Shown here: piece by piece, positions 61,401-64,000 of the stretch | Position numbering within the stretch: position 1 is the first letter of the stretch | Layout: every line of letters starts with the position of its first letter | Source: Scytonema sp. UIC 10036 | GTDB lineage: Bacteria; Cyanobacteriota; Cyanobacteriia; Cyanobacteriales; Nostocaceae | Length of the DNA stretch: 64,000 nucleotides | Direction of reading: 5' to 3' | Assembly (NCBI RefSeq): GCF_009725235.1 | Contig: NZ_WJFC01000036.1 | Coordinates: 1 to 64,000, forward strand | Translations under genes and position numbers: made by a program | Notes under the pieces: model-generated | Told to the model about the DNA's origin: nothing | Seen by the model: only the letters and a program-made list of their open reading frames with translations | Databases searched by the model: none

Positions 61401-64000
61401 CGAGCGATATGTCGCACCTCGCACTCCCGTTGAAGAAATACTGTCACTGATTTGGACACAAGTCCTGAAAGTCGAGCGTGTAGGTATTCACGACAACTTT
61501 TTTGAACTGGGGGGACACTCGCTACTCGCAACGCAACTCATCTCCCGCGTGCGTAGCAGCTTGAAAGTTGAGCTACCATTGCGGAGCTTATTTGCAGCGC
61601 CAACAATTGCTTCTTTGTCGCAAAACATTCAACAGTTGCAGCAACAAGACTCAGCTTCTGCACCACCCATTTTGCCCAGACAAACAGATGCAGCACTACC
61701 ACTGTCTTATGCTCAGCAAAGGTTGTGGTTTTTAGACCAGTTCGAGCCAAATAGTACGTTCTACAACATTCCTGCTGCTTTGCGCTTGCAAGGAACTCTC
61801 CAAGTAGCCGCCTTAGAACAAAGCTTCATTGAAATCATTCATCGCCATGAAGCATTACGCACCAACTTCATGACCGTAGATGGACAAGCTTCACAGGTCA
61901 TTCATGAAGCAACGAATTGGAGATTATCGGTTGTTGACTTGCAGCATTTACCGCCTACAGAACAAGAAATAACTTCTCTGTCATTAGCGCAACAACAAGC
62001 ACTTCAACCATTTAATTTAGCAACAGAAGTATTAGTCAGAGCAACATTAGTCGTACTGTCCGAGACAGAACATGTGCTATTAGTGTGTATGCACCACATT
62101 GTCAGCGATGGCTGGTCGATGGGTGTATTGATTTCTGAATTAGCAGCACTGTACAATGCTTACTCTAAAGGTCAATCTTGTCCCTTAGTGCCACTGCCAA
62201 TTCAGTATGCAGATTTTGCTTTGTGGCAAAGACAATGGTTGCAAGGGGAAGTCCTGCAAAGTCAATTGAGTTACTGGCGTCAACAACTAGCCTCAGCACC
62301 CACATTCTTGCCATTACCTACAGACCGACCAAGACCAGCAGTGCAGACTTTTGCGGGAGCATACATTGAGTTTGAACTGTCAATGGAGCTAACTCAAAAA
62401 CTAACGAAGCTAAGTCAGTCCCAAGGAGTAACGCTGTTCATGACCCTGTTAGCAGCGTTTAATATCTTGCTGTACCGCTACACGGGACAAACAGACATTT
62501 TGGTGGGTTCACCCATCGCTAACCGCGAGCGCTCAGAGATAGAAGGGTTAATTGGCTTTTTTGTCAATACTTTAGTGTTACGCACAGATGTCTCTGGAGA
62601 CCCCAGCTTTAACGAACTACTACCGCGCCTGAGGTCTATGGCGCTTGATGCTTATGCTCATCAAGACTTACCGTTTGAAATGCTTGTAGAAGCATTGCAG
62701 CCAGAAAGGGATCTCAGTCATACGCCACTGTTCCAGGTGATGTTTGCGCTTCAAAATACGCCCATATCGGAAGTAGAGTTGAGTGGGTTAAAGATCGATC
62801 ATTTGCCCATCAAAACTGCCACAGCAAAGTTCGATCTGACCTTAGCAATGGAGAATACTCACACCGGACTCTTGGGCGGATGGGAGTACAACAGTGACTT
62901 GTTCGATCGCAGTACGATTGAGCGGATGACAGGTCATTTTGTCACCCTACTATCGGCAATTGTGGCGAATCCTACAGAGCGCATCTCTCAATTGCCTTTA
63001 CTGACACCATCGGAGCAACAGCAGTTATTGGTGGAGTGGAATCAAACTAAAGCAGAATATCCTTGCGATCTATGCATCCATGAATTGTTTGAGGAGCAGG
63101 TCAAGTGCAACCCAAATGCAGTAGCAGTGGTGTTTGAAAATCAACAACTGACCTACCAGCAATTGAATAGTCGTGCCAATCAGTTAGCGCATTACCTACA
63201 GTCATTAGGAGTCGGAGCCGATGTGCTAGTTGGTATTTGTGTTGAGCGCTCCCTTGAAATGGTGGTAGGACTACTTGGCATTCTTAAGGCAGGAGGGGCT
63301 TATGTGCCACTTGACCCCGAATATCCAACTGAACGTCTTAATTTCATGCTTCTTGATGCCCAGGTTAAGGTGCTGCTAACCCAAAAGCATCTGGTAAACA
63401 AACTACTTGAGCATCAGGAAAAACTGGTTTGCTTGGATGACGTTTGGAAAGAAATTCTGCAAAACAAACAGGATAATCCTACTCAGGTTGTCACAGCTTT
63501 TAATCTAGCAAATGTAATTTACACGAGCGGCACCACAGGTAAACCTAAAGGGGTAATGGTTGAGCATAGAGGATTATACAACTTAGCTCAAGCTCAAATT
63601 CAAACTTTTGACTTGCGTTGTGATAGTCGAATTCTTCAGTTTGCCTCCTTGAGTTTTGATGCTTCTATCTGGGAAGTCTTGATGGCTTTTGGTTCAGGAG
63701 CAACACTTTACCTGGGAACAAAGGACTCTCTAATGCCGGGTACGCCCTTAATCGAGCGATTAAGCAACGATGGTATTACCCATGTCACCTTACCACCATC
63801 GGCGCTGGCAGTTCTGCCTGTGGAAGAACTTCCGGCATTGCAAACGATCGTTGTTGCGGGTGAAGCCTGTGCTGTTGAACTGATGCTAAAATGGTCTGCT
63901 CTGAAAAACTTCTTCAATGCCTACGGACCGACAGAAGCCAGTGTCTGTGCCACAGTAGCAAAATGCACTCATAATGACCAGAAAGTTTCCATTGGTCGTC
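58465..64000 (+). CDS. NRPS, partial: C-A-T-C-A... (cut by window end)
   Basis: Starts at ATGA overlapping the stop of the hybrid gene (MKLELSKTNRQNIEDIYPLSPMQEGMLF) and stays open to the window edge, at least 1845 aa. C6 about 10-455 is the D-acceptor type (CHHHILLDGW) and fits the preceding epimerase. A6 about 468-970 has pocket residues D-L-K-N-F-G-S-D-V, plus K, an unusual set that I associate with homoserine, without being able to check. T6: GGHSL (Ser1019). C7 about 1077-1520 is an ordinary L-type C domain (MHHIVSDGW). A7 begins about 1532 and has D-A-W-T-V-A-A-V-C, the phenylalanine pattern; its end is outside the window, so whether an epimerase follows is unknown. A6 is a less related adenylation type than its neighbours (VYHRGFVNLVNWM, SFDLTQKNIF). 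Confidence 0.93.
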   Translation, partial: MKLELSKTNRQNIEDIYPLSPMQEGMLFETLLAPNSGVYFEQIICTLTGSVNVKTFEQAWQQVVAKHSIFRTAFVWESLSQPIQVVYRQVQVKVETYDWRSLSTIEQQQQLETFLEKERQQDLPLSQAPLMRLHLLRMDENTYQFVWCHHHILLDGWSLPLVFKDLLDCYQAISQGENLPQQRTISYRNYIAWLQQQNKSLAAQFWRQKLTGFSAPTPLTVDKPLSMRSPHSSYSEQHIQLTVPQTDAVVSFARQHQLTVNNLVQATWGLLLSRYSQQTDVVFGVTVSGRPPSLVGVESMVGVFINTLPMRMQIAQKTELLSLLKDLQAQQLESEQFSYSSLVEIQGLSDVPRGMSLFESIVIFENYPVDDAVLEDRRSFSISNVWGIEHTNYPLTVVAASGEQLLLKMSYDTSRFEDSTISRMLGHFATMLQAIVTNPQQRISSLPLLTESESRQLLVEWNDTSKNYPSDKCIHQLFEEQVKRTPNAVAVVFEDQQLTYQQLNCRANQLAHYLQSRGVGANVLVGICVERSLDMVVGLLGILKAGGAYMPLDSAYPQERLSYMLMNSGVKVLLTQQQLTEILPKHEAVVVCLDTDWHQIAKHSDKNPIAEILFNNLAYIIYTSGSTGKPKGAGVYHRGFVNLVNWMITDYQFTSTDSTVLISSLSFDLTQKNIFAPLIVGGILHLLPDEFDPAYILDVISKQQVTWVNCTPSTFSSILTSSDDSFAKIQSLRYVFLGGEPISIPSLLSWLNSPDCSAKIVNSYGPTECADVCSAYTVEQPNEFLNKPIPIGKPIPNVKLYILDPNLQIVPVGAIGELCIAGVGVGMGYINDEQRTNEKFIPNPFSDDKSERLYKTGDLVRYLSDGNIEYIGRIDNQVKIRGFRIELGEIETVLNTHPQVQQAVVVAREDIPDDRRLVAYLVPRDGSLTTRQLREFLKRELPEYMVPSAIVILESLPLSPNGKVDRRALPAPEPSSEFSERYVAPRTPVEEILSLIWTQVLKVERVGIHDNFFELGGHSLLATQLISRVRSSLKVELPLRSLFAAPTIASLSQNIQQLQQQDSASAPPILPRQTDAALPLSYAQQRLWFLDQFEPNSTFYNIPAALRLQGTLQVAALEQSFIEIIHRHEALRTNFMTVDGQASQVIHEATNWRLSVVDLQHLPPTEQEITSLSLAQQQALQPFNLATEVLVRATLVVLSETEHVLLVCMHHIVSDGWSMGVLISELAALYNAYSKGQSCPLVPLPIQYADFALWQRQWLQGEVLQSQLSYWRQQLASAPTFLPLPTDRPRPAVQTFAGAYIEFELSMELTQKLTKLSQSQGVTLFMTLLAAFNILLYRYTGQTDILVGSPIANRERSEIEGLIGFFVNTLVLRTDVSGDPSFNELLPRLRSMALDAYAHQDLPFEMLVEALQPERDLSHTPLFQVMFALQNTPISEVELSGLKIDHLPIKTATAKFDLTLAMENTHTGLLGGWEYNSDLFDRSTIERMTGHFVTLLSAIVANPTERISQLPLLTPSEQQQLLVEWNQTKAEYPCDLCIHELFEEQVKCNPNAVAVVFENQQLTYQQLNSRANQLAHYLQSLGVGADVLVGICVERSLEMVVGLLGILKAGGAYVPLDPEYPTERLNFMLLDAQVKVLLTQKHLVNKLLEHQEKLVCLDDVWKEILQNKQDNPTQVVTAFNLANVIYTSGTTGKPKGVMVEHRGLYNLAQAQIQTFDLRCDSRILQFASLSFDASIWEVLMAFGSGATLYLGTKDSLMPGTPLIERLSNDGITHVTLPPSALAVLPVEELPALQTIVVAGEACAVELMLKWSALKNFFNAYGPTEASVCATVAKCTHNDQKVSIGR

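Noticed and set aside
15647..64000. Microginin or puwainaphycin cluster
   Set aside because: The aminotransferase-monooxygenase pair fits, but there is no fatty acyl-AMP ligase at the start and four PKS modules with 5-OH and 9-OH do not match those acyl chains.
15647..64000. Microcystin/nodularin-type Adda synthetase
   Set aside because: Four PKS modules plus aminotransferase are similar in number, but there are no C-methyltransferase domains, no loading adenylation domain, a monooxygenase is present, and the peptide part differs.
15647..64000. Laxaphycin-type cluster
   Set aside because: Those contain a simple 3-amino fatty acid; the alpha-hydroxylating monooxygenase and the reduction pattern here do not fit.
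1..64000. tRNA, rRNA or transposase genes
   Set aside because: None seen on either strand by eye; only non-coding small repeats were found.

Overview
The window looks like a chromosome segment of a filamentous, probably heterocyst-forming cyanobacterium (Nostoc/Scytonema/Tolypothrix type). This rests on many GCGATCGC (HIP1-like) sites, heptameric tandem repeats between genes, a nifX-type gene, and a hemE with a short-chain epimerase beside it. The genus is inference only.

Region 1 (1-11.8 kb) is a mixed housekeeping and accessory region with many intergenic repeats. It holds modA (molybdate binding), a nifX-like gene with an unusual charged insert, small hypothetical genes, a decayed histidine-kinase tail, an exported SurE-type nucleotidase, an NAD-dependent epimerase next to hemE, and a membrane protein overlapping an oligopeptidase B gene.

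Region 2 (11.8-15.6 kb) carries an HTH plus AAA-like ATPase protein and a ParB-like protein. They sit directly upstream of the biosynthetic operon and are candidate regulatory or carried-along genes.

Region 3 (15.6 kb to the window end) is one collinear type I PKS/NRPS assembly line on the + strand: three single-module PKS genes, one ~25 kb hybrid PKS-NRPS gene, and a second NRPS gene cut by the window edge. Predicted order: PKS1 KS-AT-DH*-KR-ACP; PKS2 KS-AT-DH-ER-KR-ACP; PKS3 KS-AT-DH*-KR-ACP; hybrid KS-AT-ACP-aminotransferase-luciferase-like monooxygenase, then C-A(Ala)-T-E, C-A(Gly)-T, two near-identical C-A(proline-like pocket)-T modules, C-A(Leu)-T-E; last gene C-A(perhaps homoserine)-T, C-A(Phe)-... 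The DH domains of PKS1 and PKS3 are degenerate in different degrees while that of PKS2 looks intact.

Read literally, the line makes a 3-amino-2,5,9-trihydroxy acid with a saturated C6-C8 stretch and joins it to D-Ala-Gly-X-X-D-Leu-(Hse)-Phe. As far as I recall, 3-amino-2,5,9-trihydroxy-10-phenyldecanoic acid is the special residue of scytonemin A, a Scytonema cyclic peptide. The window may therefore hold most of the gene cluster for scytonemin A or a close relative. The starter-loading enzyme, thioesterase and any methylproline genes are not in the window.
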